From: Aureimonas fodinaquatilis
GTDB taxonomy: Bacteria; Pseudomonadota; Alphaproteobacteria; Rhizobiales; Rhizobiaceae
Length of the DNA stretch: 64,000 nucleotides
Assembly: GCF_008369445.1 (NCBI RefSeq)
Contig: NZ_VTWH01000002.1
Coordinates: 930,001-994,000, forward strand
Direction: 5' to 3'
Every line of letters begins with the position of its first letter. Positions within the stretch are counted from its first letter, which is position 1. The notes below the pieces were generated by a model that made no database searches, was not told the origin of the DNA, and was given only the letters and a program-made list of their open reading frames with translations. Both the position numbers and the translations under genes were made by a program. Shown here in pieces: positions 44,572 through 55,698 of the stretch.

Positions 44572-45042
44572 TTAAGCTTCAGCGCTGACAGGCAGGTTGA
44601 CAGCACCACCAGCCTTGGAGATCTTTTCGACCGCCGACTTGGATGCACCATCAACAGTGATCTGCAACTTGGACTTCACTTCACCATCGCCAAGCAAACG
44701 CACGCCATCGCGCGCTTTGCTGACAAGGCCAGCAAGCTTCAACGCAGCAACGTCGATCGTGGCTGCGCCGTCCAGCTTGCCAGCGTCAACAGCCTGCTGA
44801 ATCCGGCCAACGGACACAACATTGAAGTTCTTGGCGAAGATGTTGACAAAACCGCGCTTGGGCAAGCGGCGATAAAGTGGCATCTGCCCACCTTCGAAGC
44901 CGTTGATCGCTACGCCGGACCGGGACTTCTGACCCTTGACACCGCGACCGCCGGTTTTACCCGAACCTGAACCAATACCACGACCTACCCGCTTGCGGGC
45001 GTGCGTAGCACCGGCAACATCGGCAATTTCGTTGAGTTTCAT
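44572..45042 (-). CDS. rplO: 50S ribosomal protein L15
   Basis: The ATG at 45042 begins [20 protein letters not shown]; an in-frame start at 45075 would overlap rpmD. The 156-residue product has the glycine-rich [20 protein letters not shown] and [17 protein letters not shown] typical of L15, an assembly protein near the peptidyl transferase centre. It starts 16 bp after rpmD. Confidence 0.96.
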   Translation of the reverse strand: MKLNEIADVAGATHARKRVGRGIGSGSGKTGGRGVKGQKSRSGVAINGFEGGQMPLYRRLPKRGFVNIFAKNFNVVSVGRIQQAVDAGKLDGAATIDVAALKLAGLVSKARDGVRLLGDGEVKSKLQITVDGASKSAVEKISKAGGAVNLPVSAEA

Positions 45043-45058
45043 TTTGGCTTCTCCCGGC

Positions 45059-45262
45059 TCACTGGCCGTCAACAACGCGGACGAGGTGGTTGACCTTGCG
45101 GATCATCCCACGAACGGAAGGCGTATCTTCCAAAGTCCGGCGCTTGTGCATCTTATTGAGACCGAGACCGACAAGCGTCTGGCGCTGGTCATCCGGGCGG
45201 CGAAGCGGGCTACCGATCTGTTCGACTGTGATCGTCTTCCCGGCCTGTTTTTTGTTAGCCAT
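45059..45262 (-). CDS. rpmD: 50S ribosomal protein L30
   Basis: This 67-residue protein ([20 protein letters not shown] and [20 protein letters not shown]) matches the short bacterial L30, a surface protein near the 5S RNA. It sits in the standard place between rpsE and rplO, 62 bp after rpsE. Confidence 0.95.
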   Translation of the reverse strand: MANKKQAGKTITVEQIGSPLRRPDDQRQTLVGLGLNKMHKRRTLEDTPSVRGMIRKVNHLVRVVDGQ

Positions 45263-45324
45263 GTGAAGGCTCCTTCTGATTCAAAAACAAAAGCATGAAC
45301 AAAACTGGCAGATGCCAGCAGAGA

Positions 45325-45882
45325 TCAACCTTCGCTTTCCGGCCCAACCTGATCACGACGACGAGCTTGCAGCGTCGAGTACTTGAGACCACGGCGAGCA
45401 GCAACATCCTTAGGATGCATCTGACCCTTCAACGCGTCAAAAGTTGCACGAACCATGTTGTACGGGTTGGACGAACCAAGAGACTTGGCAACCACATCGT
45501 GCATGCCAACGGCCTCGAACACGGCGCGCATCGGGCCACCGGCAATGATCCCGGTACCAGCATCGGCCGCGCGCAGAATCACTTTACCAGCGCCATGGCG
45601 ACCGTGAACATCGTGGTGCAGAGTGCGTGCATCGCGCAGCGGAACGAAAATCAGCTCACGCTTGGCAGCTTCAGTTGCCTTGCGGATAGCCTCAGGCACT
45701 TCACGAGCCTTGCCGTGACCGAAACCAACGCGACCCTTCAGATCACCAACTACAACCAATGCGGCGAAGCCGAAGCGACGACCACCCTTCACAACCTTGG
45801 CAACGCGGTTGATGTGAACCAGCTTGTCTACGAAGCCGTCATCACGCTCTTCGCGTTCATTCTTCTCATTACGAGGCGCCAT
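45325..45882 (-). CDS. rpsE: 30S ribosomal protein S5
   Basis: This 185-residue protein, important for decoding accuracy and mRNA unwinding, has the RNA-binding domain ([20 protein letters not shown]) and the [20 protein letters not shown] region. Charged N- and C-terminal extensions are usual in this class. It follows rplR after 263 bp, which is unusually wide for this pair. Confidence 0.97.
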   Translation of the reverse strand: MAPRNEKNEREERDDGFVDKLVHINRVAKVVKGGRRFGFAALVVVGDLKGRVGFGHGKAREVPEAIRKATEAAKRELIFVPLRDARTLHHDVHGRHGAGKVILRAADAGTGIIAGGPMRAVFEAVGMHDVVAKSLGSSNPYNMVRATFDALKGQMHPKDVAARRGLKYSTLQARRRDQVGPESEG

Positions 45883-46124
45883 ATCCTGTTCCTTGTTTTT
45901 TTCCGGAGGCGACTATTGGTGGGCAGACACACGCTGCCCGGCGAAATTTCCATCGACATGGCGTCCACCAAACGCTGGATGCACATGATCGATTTTGCCC
46001 AACCTGCGCAGATCCCGACGGCTAACGGAAAACTGGCGAAGCGGTGCAATCAAGCAAGCGGCTTAAAGCATAATCCGGCGCGCAGGAAAACCCGCGGCAC
46101 CGGAAAACTTAATCGCGAACTGAC

Positions 46125-46146
46125 AGAATGACGAAGACGTCATTCT
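46125..46146 (-). other. Hairpin at the end of rplR
   Basis: AGAATGACG (46125-46133) and CGTCATTCT (46138-46146) form a perfect 9-bp stem with a 4-nt loop; the second arm begins in the rplR stop codon. No T run follows, so processing or attenuation is more likely than termination. It opens the unusually wide rplR-rpsE gap. Confidence 0.5.
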
Positions 46147-46508
46147 TAGAAGGAGAGACCGCCCTCACGAGCGGAGTCTGCCAGGGCCTTAACGCGGCCA
46201 TGGTAAATGAATGCGCCACGATCAAAGATGACCTCGTTGACGCCGGCTTCTTTGGCACGCTCTGCAACGAGCTTACCAACAGCCTGAGCGGCAGCGACGT
46301 CTGCGCCGGTCTTCAAGGAAGAACGGAGCGACGCTTCCAATGTGGAAGCTGCTGCAAGAGTGCGCCCTGCAGCGTCGTCAATGACCTGGGCATAGATATT
46401 CTTGGAAGACCGGTGAACCGATAGACGCGGACGTCCATTGGCCACTGCCTTAAGCGAACGGCGAACACGACCTGCGCGGCGCCGAAGGATTTCTTTCTGG
46501 CTAGCCAT
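46146..46508 (-). CDS. rplR: 50S ribosomal protein L18
   Basis: This 120-residue protein binds 5S r[43 protein letters not shown] and the C-terminal [20 protein letters not shown] are typical of L18. It lies 9 bp after rplF. Confidence 0.97.
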   Translation of the reverse strand: MASQKEILRRRAGRVRRSLKAVANGRPRLSVHRSSKNIYAQVIDDAAGRTLAAASTLEASLRSSLKTGADVAAAQAVGKLVAERAKEAGVNEVIFDRGAFIYHGRVKALADSAREGGLSF

Positions 46509-46517
46509 ATCGGGACC

Positions 46518-47051
46518 TTACTTCTTCTTACCTTCCTTGCGGACGATCTTTTCGCCAGCGTAACGCACGCCCTTGCCTTTGTAAGGCTCAGGGCCACGAT
46601 ACTCGCGAATTTCGGCCGCAACCTGACCAACGCGCTGCTTGTCGATACCAACGATGACAATCTCAGTCGGCTTTGGAACCGAAATCTGGATGCCTTCTGG
46701 TACGTCGTAAAGCACGTCATGACTAAAGCCGAGAGCGAGCTGAAGCTTGCTACCCTGCATAGATGCGCGATAACCAACGCCGGTGATTTCAAGACGCTTT
46801 TCAAAACCGTCCTTAACACCCGTCAGAATGTTGGAAATCATGGTGCGCGACATGCCCCATTTGGCACGCGCATCCTTGGATGTATCACGCGGATCGACTT
46901 TGATCCCGTCATCACCCAACTGTACCAGAACCTCGTCATTCACAACGTAGGTCAATTCGCCTTTCGGGCCCTTGGCCCGGACGGTCTGTCCGTCAACGGA
47001 CGCCGTCACGCCGCTCGGAAGAGAGACCGGCTTTTTACCAATACGAGACAT
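46518..47051 (-). CDS. rplF: 50S ribosomal protein L6
   Basis: The ATG at 47051 begins [20 protein letters not shown]; an in-frame TTG two codons earlier is less likely. The 177-residue product has two copies of the L6 fold and ends with [20 protein letters not shown], which lies near the factor-binding site of the ribosome. Confidence 0.97.
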   Translation of the reverse strand: MSRIGKKPVSLPSGVTASVDGQTVRAKGPKGELTYVVNDEVLVQLGDDGIKVDPRDTSKDARAKWGMSRTMISNILTGVKDGFEKRLEITGVGYRASMQGSKLQLALGFSHDVLYDVPEGIQISVPKPTEIVIVGIDKQRVGQVAAEIREYRGPEPYKGKGVRYAGEKIVRKEGKKK

Positions 47052-47094
47052 TGTCAAACCTGTCCGTTAAGCGAGAACTGGGTTCACACGCGCA

Positions 47095-47493
47095 TCAGAT
47101 GATGCGGCAGAGAACCTCACCCCCGACATTCTGTTCACGTGCATTGTGATCGGCCATCACACCCTTAGGGGTGGAAAGAACCGAAATACCAAGACCATTC
47201 GCAACCTGCGGGATTGTCTTGGACGAAACGTAAACGCGCCGACCAGGCTTGGACACACGAGCGATCTCGCGGATAACCGAAGCGCCTTCGTAATATTTCA
47301 GCTCAATGCTGAACTCTGCCGTTCCGTTCTCAAAACGGGTTTCGGTATATCCGCGGATATAACCTTCATCCTTGAGAACATCCAGAACACGAGCGCGAAG
47401 CTTTGAAGCCGGCGTCAAAACTGTCTGCTTGTTACGCATGATCGCATTGCGAATGCGTGTCAGCATATCACCGAGTGGATCTGAAAGAGCCAT
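47095..47493 (-). CDS. rpsH: 30S ribosomal protein S8
   Basis: This 132-residue protein binds 16S rRNA and in enterobacteria represses the spc operon. [39 protein letters not shown] and the C-terminal [11 protein letters not shown] are clear S8 sequences. It starts 12 bp after rpsN. Confidence 0.97.
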   Translation of the reverse strand: MALSDPLGDMLTRIRNAIMRNKQTVLTPASKLRARVLDVLKDEGYIRGYTETRFENGTAEFSIELKYYEGASVIREIARVSKPGRRVYVSSKTIPQVANGLGISVLSTPKGVMADHNAREQNVGGEVLCRII

Positions 47494-47505
47494 TTTCTTC
47501 TCTCC

Positions 47506-47811
47506 TTACCAGCTCGACTTCACAACGCCGGGGATTTGGCCATTGTTGCCAAGTTCCCGAAGTGCGATACGTGACATTTTAAGTTTGCGGTAATAGGCGC
47601 GTGGGCGACCAGTTACTTCACAACGATTGCGGATGCGAACCTTGGTCGAATTGCGTGGCAATTCGGCAAGCTTCAGCTGTGCACGGAAACGATCTTCCAT
47701 GCTGGCAGCCTGATCTGTGGTGATCGCCTTCAGCGCAGCCCGTTTGGCGGCAAATTGTGCCACCAGACGCTCGCGGCGCTTGTTCTTTTCGATCGCGCTC
47801 TTTTTAGCCAT
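47506..47811 (-). CDS. rpsN: 30S ribosomal protein S14
   Basis: This 101-residue protein is the zinc-free form of S14: [20 protein letters not shown] at the start and [20 protein letters not shown] without the CxxC zinc motifs. It lies 24 bp after rplE. Confidence 0.97.
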   Translation of the reverse strand: MAKKSAIEKNKRRERLVAQFAAKRAALKAITTDQAASMEDRFRAQLKLAELPRNSTKVRIRNRCEVTGRPRAYYRKLKMSRIALRELGNNGQIPGVVKSSW

Positions 47812-47835
47812 TGTCTATGTCCTTTTCGCCTGCCG

Positions 47836-48393
47836 TTACTGGCGGAAGGGGAAGTTGAACGCTTTCAGCAAAGCGCGCGCTTCCTCATCTGATTTCGCCG
47901 TCGTACACACGATGATGTCCATGCCCCAGGTCTGATCAACCTTATCGTAGTTGATTTCCGGGAACACGAGGTGTTCTTTGATGCCCATAGCAAAATTGCC
48001 ACGACCGTCAAAGCTTTTTGGGTTCAAACCACGAAAATCGCGAACCCGCGGCAATGCGATTTGAATCAAACGGTCCAGAAACTCATACATGCGGTCTTTG
48101 CGGAGCGTGACCTTTGTGCCAATCGGCATACCTTCACGAACCTTGAAACCGGCAATCGAGTTGCGAGCCCGCGTAATAACCGGTTTCTGACCGGAAATCA
48201 AAGCAAGATCTTCAGCCGCAACAGATGGCTTCTTGGAATCGGCAGTCGCTTCACCAACACCCATGTTGATGACGATCTTGTCGATCCGGGGAACCTGCAT
48301 GTTGTTGGCGTACTTAAACTGCTCAACCATCTTTTCGCGAATTTCATCGCGATAAACCGCTTTAAGGCGCGGCTCGTACGTGGCCTCAACCAT
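47836..48393 (-). CDS. rplE: 50S ribosomal protein L5
   Basis: The ATG at 48393 begins [20 protein letters not shown], the normal L5 start, and overlaps the end of rplX by 8 nt. The 185-residue protein binds 5S rRNA and P-site t[20 protein letters not shown] and [19 protein letters not shown] are typical. Confidence 0.97.
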   Translation of the reverse strand: MVEATYEPRLKAVYRDEIREKMVEQFKYANNMQVPRIDKIVINMGVGEATADSKKPSVAAEDLALISGQKPVITRARNSIAGFKVREGMPIGTKVTLRKDRMYEFLDRLIQIALPRVRDFRGLNPKSFDGRGNFAMGIKEHLVFPEINYDKVDQTWGMDIIVCTTAKSDEEARALLKAFNFPFRQ

Positions 48394-48697
48394 CGATCTG
48401 ATCTCCCGAACGCTTGGCGACACGCACTTTCCGGCCATCATCGAGCAGCTTGATACCGACGCGCGTAGGCTTTCCGTCAGTGTCTGCTACCGCCAGATTC
48501 GAAAGATGAATCGAGGCTTCCTTGGAGATGATACCTGCTTCCTGCGAAGCGGTCTGGCGCTGATGACGCTTAACCAGGTTGATACCGCGAACGACCGCAC
48601 GGTCTTCCTTTGGCATGACCTGAATGACTTCGCCGGAACGACCCTTGTCCTTGCCAGCGAGAACGACGACCTTGTCGCCTTTACGAATTTTCTGCAT
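48386..48697 (-). CDS. rplX: 50S ribosomal protein L24
   Basis: This 103-residue assembly initiator has the KOW motif [20 protein letters not shown] near the N-terminus and [20 protein letters not shown] in the middle. Its end overlaps the rplE start by 8 nt, so the two are coupled. Confidence 0.97.
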   Translation of the reverse strand: MQKIRKGDKVVVLAGKDKGRSGEVIQVMPKEDRAVVRGINLVKRHQRQTASQEAGIISKEASIHLSNLAVADTDGKPTRVGIKLLDDGRKVRVAKRSGDQIDG

Positions 48698-48709
48698 GAT
48701 CCCGGTTCC

Positions 48710-49078
48710 TTAGAGCACTTCCGGTGCCAGCGAAATGATCTTCATGTGGTTCCGACCGCGCAATTCGCGAGGAACTGGTCCGAAGATACGGGTGCCGACC
48801 GGCTCTTTCTTGTTATCAATAAGAACTGCAGCGTTACGGTCGAACCGGATCACCGAACCATCGGCTCTACGAATATCCTTGGCGGTACGAACCACCACGG
48901 CTTTCATAACGTCACCTTTTTTTACGCGGCCCCGCGGAATAGCTTCCTTGATGGAAACGACAATGATGTCGCCTACAGAAGCATATTTACGCTTTGAGCC
49001 ACCCAGCACCTTGATGCACATGACACGACGGGCGCCGGAATTATCCGCCACATCGAGGTTTGTTTGCATCTGAATCAT
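48710..49078 (-). CDS. rplN: 50S ribosomal protein L14
   Basis: This 122-residue protein, which touches 16S rRNA in a bridge between subunits, begins [20 protein letters not shown] and contains [20 protein letters not shown]. The length is standard. It lies 64 bp after rpsQ. Confidence 0.98.
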   Translation of the reverse strand: MIQMQTNLDVADNSGARRVMCIKVLGGSKRKYASVGDIIVVSIKEAIPRGRVKKGDVMKAVVVRTAKDIRRADGSVIRFDRNAAVLIDNKKEPVGTRIFGPVPRELRGRNHMKIISLAPEVL

Positions 49079-49142
49079 GTCAGGCCGCCTTCATTAACGG
49101 ACCGGGGAGCTGTGCCATATGCCGCTCACCCGGGCAAAAACT

Positions 49143-49388
49143 TCAGTTAGCCGCCGCTTCATTAGCGACGACGATCCAGGTCTTGTCACGAGAGATCGGA
49201 CGGGTTTCCTCAATGGAAACGACGTCACCGACCTTATATTGATTGGTCTCGTCGTGCGCCTTGTACTTCTTGGACCGACGAACGGTCTTCTTGAAGAGAG
49301 GGTGCGTGAAGCGACGCTCCACGAGCACGACGACCGTCTTGTCATTCTTATCGGAGACCACGGTCCCCTGCAAAACGCGTTTCGGCAT
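49143..49388 (-). CDS. rpsQ: 30S ribosomal protein S17
   Basis: This 81-residue OB-fold protein of the small subunit reads [40 protein letters not shown] and the [18 protein letters not shown] segment, all typical of S17. It lies 12 bp after rpmC. Confidence 0.97.
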   Translation of the reverse strand: MPKRVLQGTVVSDKNDKTVVVLVERRFTHPLFKKTVRRSKKYKAHDETNQYKVGDVVSIEETRPISRDKTWIVVANEAAAN

Positions 49389-49400
49389 AATCTTCTACCT

Positions 49401-49601
49401 TCAGGCCTTCTTCCCGGCCGCCTTTTGGCGCGCGATTGTCTTGATCCGTGCAATATCGCGACGGATCTCCTTAACGCGCGTTGTGTTCTCAAGCTGTCCG
49501 GTAGCACGCTGGAAGCGCAGATTAAACTGCTCTTTTTTCAGATTGCCAAGGTCGGTGTTCAGCTCGTCGGAGGTCTTGGACCTGATATCGGAGGCTTTCA
49601 T
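49401..49601 (-). CDS. rpmC: 50S ribosomal protein L29
   Basis: The ATG at 49601 begins [20 protein letters not shown]; an in-frame start at 49703 would overlap rplP. The 66-residue helical hairpin protein sits at the peptide-exit site. It starts 13 bp after rplP. Confidence 0.96.
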   Translation of the reverse strand: MKASDIRSKTSDELNTDLGNLKKEQFNLRFQRATGQLENTTRVKEIRRDIARIKTIARQKAAGKKA

Positions 49602-49614
49602 CTCATGCTCTCCC

Positions 49615-50028
49615 TTATTCAGCAATGCGCTGAATGAAACGCGTTCTGACAGGCAGCTTGGCTGCACCCAGACGAAGCGCTTCACGCGCCACATCTTCGG
49701 CAACGCCGTCTATCTCGAACATGATACGGCCAGGAGCGACGCGCGCTGCCCAGTACTCGATTGCGCCCTTGCCCTTACCCATACGAACTTCCGTAGGTTT
49801 GGCAGTGACTGGCACGTCAGGGAAAATACGGATCCAGACCCGACCCTGACGTTTCATTTGACGCGTAATCGCACGGCGAGCCGCTTCGATCTGACGGGCA
49901 GTGACGCGCTCTGGTTCCAGTGCCTTTAATCCAAAGGCACCAAAATTGAGCAACGAACCTCCCTTGGAGGCGCCGTGAATGCGTCCTTTGAACGCCTTAC
50001 GGAACTTCGTGCGCTTTGGTTGCAACAT
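49615..50028 (-). CDS. rplP: 50S ribosomal protein L16
   Basis: This 137-residue protein organises the A-site tRNA region of the large subunit. [20 protein letters not shown] and [20 protein letters not shown] are typical, as is the [20 protein letters not shown] segment. It starts 25 bp after rpsC. Confidence 0.97.
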   Translation of the reverse strand: MLQPKRTKFRKAFKGRIHGASKGGSLLNFGAFGLKALEPERVTARQIEAARRAITRQMKRQGRVWIRIFPDVPVTAKPTEVRMGKGKGAIEYWAARVAPGRIMFEIDGVAEDVAREALRLGAAKLPVRTRFIQRIAE

Positions 50029-50053
50029 TTCGTTCTACTCCGAAACCATCTGA

Positions 50054-50770
50054 TCAGGCGTGGTCGCGCTCACGACGACGGTTACCACCGCCACCGGAAG
50101 CCTCGCCCTCGACCGCGCGGCGCTCGGAGGCCAACGGATCATGTTCGAGGATCTCGCCTTTGAAAATCCAAACTTTGACGCCACATACGCCATAAGCCGT
50201 GTGTGCCTCGGCAGTACCGTAATCCACGTCGGCGCGCAATGTGTGCAGTGGAACTCGTCCCTCGCGGTACCATTCCATGCGCGCGATTTCCGCGCCGCCC
50301 AAACGGCCACCACAATTGATACGAATGCCTTCCGCGCCCAGACGCATCGCAGACTGAACTGCCCGCTTCATGGCACGACGGAATGCAACGCGACGTTCAA
50401 GCTGCTGAGCAATCGACTGAGCAACCAGGGTTGCATCTGTCTCAGGCTTACGAATTTCAACAATGTTGATATGCGTCTCAGCATTTGTCAGCTGCCCAAG
50501 CTTCTTGCGAAGCTTTTCGATGTCTGCGCCTTTTTTGCCGATGACGATGCCCGGACGAGCCGAGTGAATCGTGACGCGGCACTTCTTGTGAGGACGCTCG
50601 ATAACAATCTTGGACACCGCAGCCTGCTTGAGCTCTTCGAGCAGGTATTTGCGGATTGCCAGGTCTTCGTGAAGAAGCTGACCATACTCGCCAGTATTTG
50701 CATACCAGCGGGAATCCCACGTACGATTGATACCAAGCCGCAAACCGGTCGGATTAACTTTCTGACCCAT
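50054..50770 (-). CDS. rpsC: 30S ribosomal protein S3
   Basis: This 238-residue protein lies at the mRNA entry channel. It has [20 protein letters not shown], a KH domain ([20 protein letters not shown]) and [20 protein letters not shown]. The C-terminal tail is rich in Gly and Arg. Its start overlaps the rplV stop by one base. Confidence 0.97.
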   Translation of the reverse strand: MGQKVNPTGLRLGINRTWDSRWYANTGEYGQLLHEDLAIRKYLLEELKQAAVSKIVIERPHKKCRVTIHSARPGIVIGKKGADIEKLRKKLGQLTNAETHINIVEIRKPETDATLVAQSIAQQLERRVAFRRAMKRAVQSAMRLGAEGIRINCGGRLGGAEIARMEWYREGRVPLHTLRADVDYGTAEAHTAYGVCGVKVWIFKGEILEHDPLASERRAVEGEASGGGGNRRRERDHA

Positions 50771-51156
50771 TACGCAGCCTCCTCTTCAGCAACTTCGCGC
50801 ACAATGATGGTCAAGTGTGAGAATGGCTTCTCAACCCGGCTGGACCGGCCACGACCGCGTGCATGAAAACGCTTCATCGTGATTGATTTGCCGACATATG
50901 CCTCGGCAACAACCAGCGCGTCAATGTCGAGATCGTGATTGTTCTCGGCGTTGGCGATTGCGCTTTCAAGTGTCTTCTTAACCGTCTCGGCTATCCGCTT
51001 GCGCGAGAATGTCAAATCGGCAAGCGCACGATCGACCTTCTTGCCACGAATTAACTGCGCGACGAGATTTAGTTTCTGCGGGCTGACACGAAGCGTGCGG
51101 GCGACTGCCCTCGCTTCGTTATCTTTCAGCACGCGCTCGGCCTTGGCCTTGCCCAT
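50770..51156 (-). CDS. rplV: 50S ribosomal protein L22
   Basis: This 128-residue exit-tunnel protein shows [20 protein letters not shown], the tunnel loop [20 protein letters not shown] and the C-terminal [20 protein letters not shown]. It starts 2 bp after rpsS. Confidence 0.97.
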   Translation of the reverse strand: MGKAKAERVLKDNEARAVARTLRVSPQKLNLVAQLIRGKKVDRALADLTFSRKRIAETVKKTLESAIANAENNHDLDIDALVVAEAYVGKSITMKRFHARGRGRSSRVEKPFSHLTIIVREVAEEEAA

Positions 51157-51158
51157 TG

Positions 51159-51437
51159 TTACTTCCTCTTCGCCTTCTTGTCGGCGCCGTGGCCGTAATA
51201 GGTGCGGGTTGGGGAAAACTCGCCAAACTTGTGACCAACCATATCCTCGCTCACCGAGACCGGGATGTGCTTGGAACCGTTGTAGACACCAAATGTGAGC
51301 CCAACAAACTGCGGCAGGATCGTGGAACGGCGGCTCCAGATCTTGATCACTTCGTTGCGGCCGCCGGTGCGAACCTTCTCTGCCTTCTTCAGAAGGTAGC
51401 CATCAACGAACGGACCCTTCCAGACGGAACGTGTCAT
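51159..51437 (-). CDS. rpsS: 30S ribosomal protein S19
   Basis: This 92-residue head protein reads [40 protein letters not shown] and [20 protein letters not shown]. All are normal for S19. It lies 15 bp after rplB. Confidence 0.98.
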   Translation of the reverse strand: MTRSVWKGPFVDGYLLKKAEKVRTGGRNEVIKIWSRRSTILPQFVGLTFGVYNGSKHIPVSVSEDMVGHKFGEFSPTRTYYGHGADKKAKRK

Positions 51438-51452
51438 AGGAAAATCCTTCTC

Positions 51453-52289
51453 TTACTTCTTACGCTGATGGCGCGAACGCATGATGAACTTGTCCGTGGA
51501 CTTGTTCTGACGTGTCCGCTTGCCCTTCGTCGGCTTGCCCCATGGGCTGACCGGATGACGACCACCGGATGTACGACCTTCACCACCACCGTGCGGGTGA
51601 TCGACCGGGTTCATGGCTACACCGCGAACATGCGGACGCTTGCCAAGCCATACTGCACGACCAGCCTTGCCCAGATTGATGTTGCCGTGATCCGGGTTGG
51701 ATACAGCACCAACAGTGGCAAGACATGCGCCAGGAACAAGCCTCTGTTCGCCGGAGTTCAGCCGAAGGATCGCCATGCCCTGATCACGACCGACCAGCTG
51801 AGCATAAGCGCCAGCCGAACGAGCAATCTGACCGCCTTTTTCCGGCTTCATTTCCACGTTGTGGATAATGGTGCCGACCGGCATTGCCGACAGTGGCATT
51901 GCGTTGCCTGGCTTAACGTCAATTCCAGACAGACCCGAAACAATCTGGTCGCCAGCAGCCAAACGCTGCGGAGCCAGAATGTAGCTCAGCTCACCGTCCT
52001 GATAACGCACCAAAGCGATAAAGGCTGTGCGGTTCGGATCATATTCAATCCGCTCAACCGTAGCAACCGAGTCAAACTTACGCCGTTTGAAGTCAATCTT
52101 GCGATACGAGCGCTTGTGTCCACCGCCTTGATAACGGGCAGTAATACGACCTGTATTGTTTCGACCGCCCTTATTGGTCAGGCCCTCAGTCAATTGCTTG
52201 ACTGGCTTGCCCTTCCAGAGGCCGGAGCGGTCAACGATAACCAGCTGGCGCTGGCTTGGCGTTACCGGTTTGAAATTTTTCAATGCCAT
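51453..52289 (-). CDS. rplB: 50S ribosomal protein L2
   Basis: This 278-residue protein is needed for peptidyl transfer and subunit association. [35 protein letters not shown] and the C-terminal [20 protein letters not shown] loop with its conserved histidines are present. Confidence 0.98.
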   Translation of the reverse strand: MALKNFKPVTPSQRQLVIVDRSGLWKGKPVKQLTEGLTNKGGRNNTGRITARYQGGGHKRSYRKIDFKRRKFDSVATVERIEYDPNRTAFIALVRYQDGELSYILAPQRLAAGDQIVSGLSGIDVKPGNAMPLSAMPVGTIIHNVEMKPEKGGQIARSAGAYAQLVGRDQGMAILRLNSGEQRLVPGACLATVGAVSNPDHGNINLGKAGRAVWLGKRPHVRGVAMNPVDHPHGGGEGRTSGGRHPVSPWGKPTKGKRTRQNKSTDKFIMRSRHQRKK

Positions 52290-52314
52290 CGATCTATTTC
52301 CTCAGGGCTCGCTC

Positions 52315-52608
52315 TCAGAGGCCGGTGGAGACGTCGATGCTCTGGCCTTCGGCCAAAGTTACGATCGCTCTCTTCTGGTCGCTCTGACGGCCTATCCGGC
52401 CCTTGAAACGACGAACCTTGCCTTTACGGACCAACGTGTTCACCGCCGTGACCTTCACACCGAACAGCTGTTCAACTGCGGCCTTGATCTCCGGCTTGGA
52501 AGCCTTGCCGGGAACATTGAAGATCACCTGATTGTATTCAGACACCAGTGTCGACTTCTCAGTGATCACCGGGCTTGTAATAATGTCATAGTGGCGCAGA
52601 TCGGTCAT
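52315..52608 (-). CDS. rplW: 50S ribosomal protein L23
   Basis: This 97-residue protein binds SRP and trigger factor at the tunnel exit. [20 protein letters not shown] and [20 protein letters not shown] are typical. Its start overlaps the rplD stop by 4 nt. Confidence 0.97.
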   Translation of the reverse strand: MTDLRHYDIITSPVITEKSTLVSEYNQVIFNVPGKASKPEIKAAVEQLFGVKVTAVNTLVRKGKVRRFKGRIGRQSDQKRAIVTLAEGQSIDVSTGL

Positions 52609-53228
52609 TTGAAGCGCTCCTCAAGAGCTTCGACAGCAGCCTTGGACAGAACCAGCGTTTGACGACGCAGAATGTCGTAAACGTTGATGCCCTGAACCGG
52701 CAGCACGTCAATGTTCGGAATGGAACGAGCCGAGCGAGAGAAATTCGCATCAAGCTCTGTGCCACCAATGAAAAGCGCATTCTTCAGGCCCAGGCCGCCG
52801 AACTGTGCAAACGTTGCCTTTGTCTTGCCGTCCTCTGACCGCAGATCATCAATGATGATCAGGCTGTCAGATTTGACCTTGGCTGACAGCGCATGACGCA
52901 GCGCCAGCTGACGAAGCTTCTTCGGCAGGTCATGCGCATGGCTGCGCGAAACCGGACCATGTGCCTTACCACCACCGCGGAACTGAGGAGCGCGAGCCGA
53001 GCCGTGACGTGCACGACCAGTGCCCTTCTGCTTGTAGAGCTTTGCACCGGTCCGAGCGATTTCCGCCCGGCCCAGAGTCTGATGTGTGCCCTGCTGACGC
53101 TTTGCAAGCTGATAGCGCACCATCCGCTGCAAGATGTCTTCACGTGGCTCAAGACCGAAGATCTCTTCCGCCAGGGTCACTGTTCCGGCGTCTCCACCGG
53201 CCAGCGTCTTTACTTTAATATCAACCAT
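52605..53228 (-). CDS. rplD: 50S ribosomal protein L4
   Basis: This 207-residue tunnel protein has the [20 protein letters not shown] loop, [18 protein letters not shown] and a C-terminal [20 protein letters not shown]. In enterobacteria L4 represses the S10 operon. Its start overlaps the rplC stop by one base. Confidence 0.97.
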   Translation of the reverse strand: MVDIKVKTLAGGDAGTVTLAEEIFGLEPREDILQRMVRYQLAKRQQGTHQTLGRAEIARTGAKLYKQKGTGRARHGSARAPQFRGGGKAHGPVSRSHAHDLPKKLRQLALRHALSAKVKSDSLIIIDDLRSEDGKTKATFAQFGGLGLKNALFIGGTELDANFSRSARSIPNIDVLPVQGINVYDILRRQTLVLSKAAVEALEERFK

Positions 53229-53950
53229 TACTCGGCTCCTTCAGCAGCCGTGGCTTCAACGCCGGCTTTGGCCACCGACTGACGCAGTGCAGCCGGCTTT
53301 GGTGCGGTGTCCGGAAGCGCAGACTTGACTGCGTCGCGAATGTAGATCCAGCCGCCCTTGGAACCCGGAACAGCGCCGCGGATCAAAATGAGACCCTTAT
53401 CGACATCGGTCCGAACAACCTCGAGGTTCTGCGTGGTCACCCGCGTCTGACCCATATGGCCGGCCATCTTCTTGTTCTTGAAGACCTTGCCTGGATCCTG
53501 ACGCTGACCTGTCGAACCATGCGAACGGTGCGATACGGAAACGCCGTGCGTTGCGCGCAGACCACCGAAGTTGTGCCGCTTCATAACGCCGGCAAAACCT
53601 TTACCGATCGACGTACCGGTCACATCCACCAACTGCCCGGCAACGAAGTGCTCAGCAGTGATTTCTGCACCCAGATCAACCAGATTTTCGGGGGAAACCC
53701 GAAATTCTGCGACCTTACGCTTTGGCTCTACCGAGGCCTGAGCGAATACACCGCGCATAGCCTTGGACGTGTTCTTGACCTTTGCAAGTCCGACACCAAG
53801 CTGAACAGCAGTATAGCCGTTCTTTTCCTGGGTCCGCTGACCTACAACCTGAAGATTCTCAATCTTGAGAACCGTTACCGGAACATGTTCACCAGCGTCG
53901 TTATAAACGCGGGTCATGCCGACCTTCTGTGCTATCACACCTGAACGCAT
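53228..53950 (-). CDS. rplC: 50S ribosomal protein L3
   Basis: The ATG at 53950 begins [20 protein letters not shown]; an in-frame start at 53998 would overlap rpsJ. The 240-residue protein has the conserved [20 protein letters not shown] core and [20 protein letters not shown] near the peptidyl transferase centre. A tail of about 30 residues is lineage-specific. Confidence 0.97.
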   Translation of the reverse strand: MRSGVIAQKVGMTRVYNDAGEHVPVTVLKIENLQVVGQRTQEKNGYTAVQLGVGLAKVKNTSKAMRGVFAQASVEPKRKVAEFRVSPENLVDLGAEITAEHFVAGQLVDVTGTSIGKGFAGVMKRHNFGGLRATHGVSVSHRSHGSTGQRQDPGKVFKNKKMAGHMGQTRVTTQNLEVVRTDVDKGLILIRGAVPGSKGGWIYIRDAVKSALPDTAPKPAALRQSVAKAGVEATAAEGAE

Positions 53951-53975
53951 GGGCGTTATCCTTCCCGTGCTCGGA

Positions 53976-54284
53976 TCAGAGCTTGATCTCGACATCAACG
54001 CCAGCGGCGAGGTCGAGCTTCATGAGGGCGTCGACCGTCTGTGGGGTCGGATCGACAATGTCGAGAAGACGCTTATGCGTCCGCATTTCGAACTGCTCAC
54101 GCGACTTCTTGTCGATGTGCGGAGAGCGGTTCACCGTGAATTTCTCGATACGCGTTGGCAGCGGGATAGGCCCGCGCACATTCGCGCCAGTACGCTTTGC
54201 CGTTGATACGATCTCGCGTGTCGATGCGTCCAGGACCCGATGGTCGAACGCCTTCAGGCGGATGCGGATATTCTGGCCGTTCAT
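53976..54284 (-). CDS. rpsJ: 30S ribosomal protein S10
   Basis: This 102-residue protein, also known as the transcription antitermination factor NusE, reads [40 protein letters not shown] and [18 protein letters not shown]. It is the first gene of the S10 cluster, 172 bp after tuf, with two hairpins in the gap. Confidence 0.98.
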   Translation of the reverse strand: MNGQNIRIRLKAFDHRVLDASTREIVSTAKRTGANVRGPIPLPTRIEKFTVNRSPHIDKKSREQFEMRTHKRLLDIVDPTPQTVDALMKLDLAAGVDVEIKL

Positions 54285-54386
54285 TGCATTCGTCCTCTCG
54301 TCGGAGTCTTGCCGGAGTGCCGGCGCTTTCCGAGCGCTATCAGTCTTCAGCCAATTTGAAAGAAACGCATTCTCTGCGCTCCTGTC

Positions 54387-54440
54387 GCCCCACGTGGGGC
54401 ACGATCATAAGGTGACACGGCTAAATTCAACCGTGCCACC
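54387..54440 (-). other. Two hairpins between tuf and rpsJ
   Basis: On the minus strand the tuf stop is followed by a stem GGTGGCACGG / CCGTGTCACC (54411-54440, one G-U pair) and then by the perfect palindrome GCCCCACGTGGGGC (54387-54400). A weak T/A stretch separates them. They may attenuate or process the transcript before the S10 genes. Confidence 0.55.
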
Positions 54441-54456
54441 TTCAATTCAACAGGTG

Positions 54457-55632
54457 TTATTCGACGATTGACGAAACAACACCGGCGCCCACTGTGCGGC
54501 CGCCTTCGCGGATAGCAAAGCGAAGCTTTTCTTCCATCGCGATCGGAACGATCAACTTGACGTCCATCGTTACGTTGTCGCCCGGCATCACCATTTCCGT
54601 GCCTTCAGGAAGCGTTACAACACCGGTAACGTCCGTCGTGCGGAAATAAAACTGCGGACGATAGTTCGTGAAGAATGGCGTATGACGGCCACCCTCTTCC
54701 TTCGTCAGAATGTAGGCCTCGGCCATGAAGCGAGTGTGCGGCTTCACCGAACCTGGCTTGCACAGAACCTGACCACGCTCAACGCCTTCACGGTCAACAC
54801 CACGAACCAGCGCCCCGATGTTGTCGCCTGCCTGACCCTGGTCAAGAAGCTTGCGGAACATTTCAACGCCGGTAACCGTCGTCTTCTTGGAATCGCGGAT
54901 ACCCACGATCTCAACTTCTTCACCGACCTTGACAATCCCGCGCTCAACACGACCCGTGACAACCGTGCCGCGGCCCGAAATCGAGAACACGTCTTCGATG
55001 GGCATCAGGAATGGCTGGTCAATCGGGCGCTCCGGGGTCGGAATGTAGGCATCAACCGCTGCCATCAATTCGCGAACCGCATCTTCACCAATCGTCTTGT
55101 TGGAATCTTCAAGCGCTGCGAGTGCTGAACCCTTGACAATCGGAATGTCGTCGCCAGGAAAATCATAGCTCGACAGAAGTTCACGAACTTCAAGCTCTAC
55201 AAGCTCAAGAAGCTCTGGATCGTCAACCTGATCAACCTTGTTCAGGAAAACCACAATCGCTGGAACACCAACCTGACGGGCAAGCAGAATGTGCTCACGC
55301 GTCTGGGGCATCGGGCCATCTGCAGCCGAACATACCAGGATCGCGCCATCCATCTGCGCTGCACCCGTGATCATGTTCTTCACATAGTCCGCGTGGCCTG
55401 GGCAATCAACGTGCGCATAGTGACGCGCTTCCGTCTCATACTCAACGTGTGCCGTCGAAATCGTGATGCCGCGGGCCTTTTCTTCCGGCGCGGCGTCGAT
55501 CTGATCATACGCACGAAACTCGCCAAAATACTTCGTAATCGCAGCCGTCAAAGACGTCTTGCCATGGTCAACGTGACCAATCGTACCAATGTTCACGTGC
55601 GGCTTGTTCCGCTCGAATTTGCTCTTCGCCAT
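54457..55632 (-). CDS. tuf: Elongation factor Tu
   Basis: This 391-residue GTPase brings aminoacyl-tRNA to the ribosome. The GTP-binding motifs GHVDHGKT (19-26), DCPGH and NKVD are intact, and the C-terminal [20 protein letters not shown] barrel segment is present. It lies 66 bp after fusA. Alphaproteobacteria usually carry a second copy elsewhere, which this window cannot show. Confidence 0.98.
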   Translation of the reverse strand: MAKSKFERNKPHVNIGTIGHVDHGKTSLTAAITKYFGEFRAYDQIDAAPEEKARGITISTAHVEYETEARHYAHVDCPGHADYVKNMITGAAQMDGAILVCSAADGPMPQTREHILLARQVGVPAIVVFLNKVDQVDDPELLELVELEVRELLSSYDFPGDDIPIVKGSALAALEDSNKTIGEDAVRELMAAVDAYIPTPERPIDQPFLMPIEDVFSISGRGTVVTGRVERGIVKVGEEVEIVGIRDSKKTTVTGVEMFRKLLDQGQAGDNIGALVRGVDREGVERGQVLCKPGSVKPHTRFMAEAYILTKEEGGRHTPFFTNYRPQFYFRTTDVTGVVTLPEGTEMVMPGDNVTMDVKLIVPIAMEEKLRFAIREGGRTVGAGVVSSIVE

Positions 55633-55698
55633 TTTGGCTCTCCATTCAATCTCGTTTAGCCCCTGGGTGGGCCTGAAAAACTACAGCTGACGAAAAGG

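Noticed and set aside
51156-52406. 416-codon plus-strand frame
   Set aside because: Entirely antisense to rpsS and rplB, which are unmistakable; a by-product of GC-biased codons.
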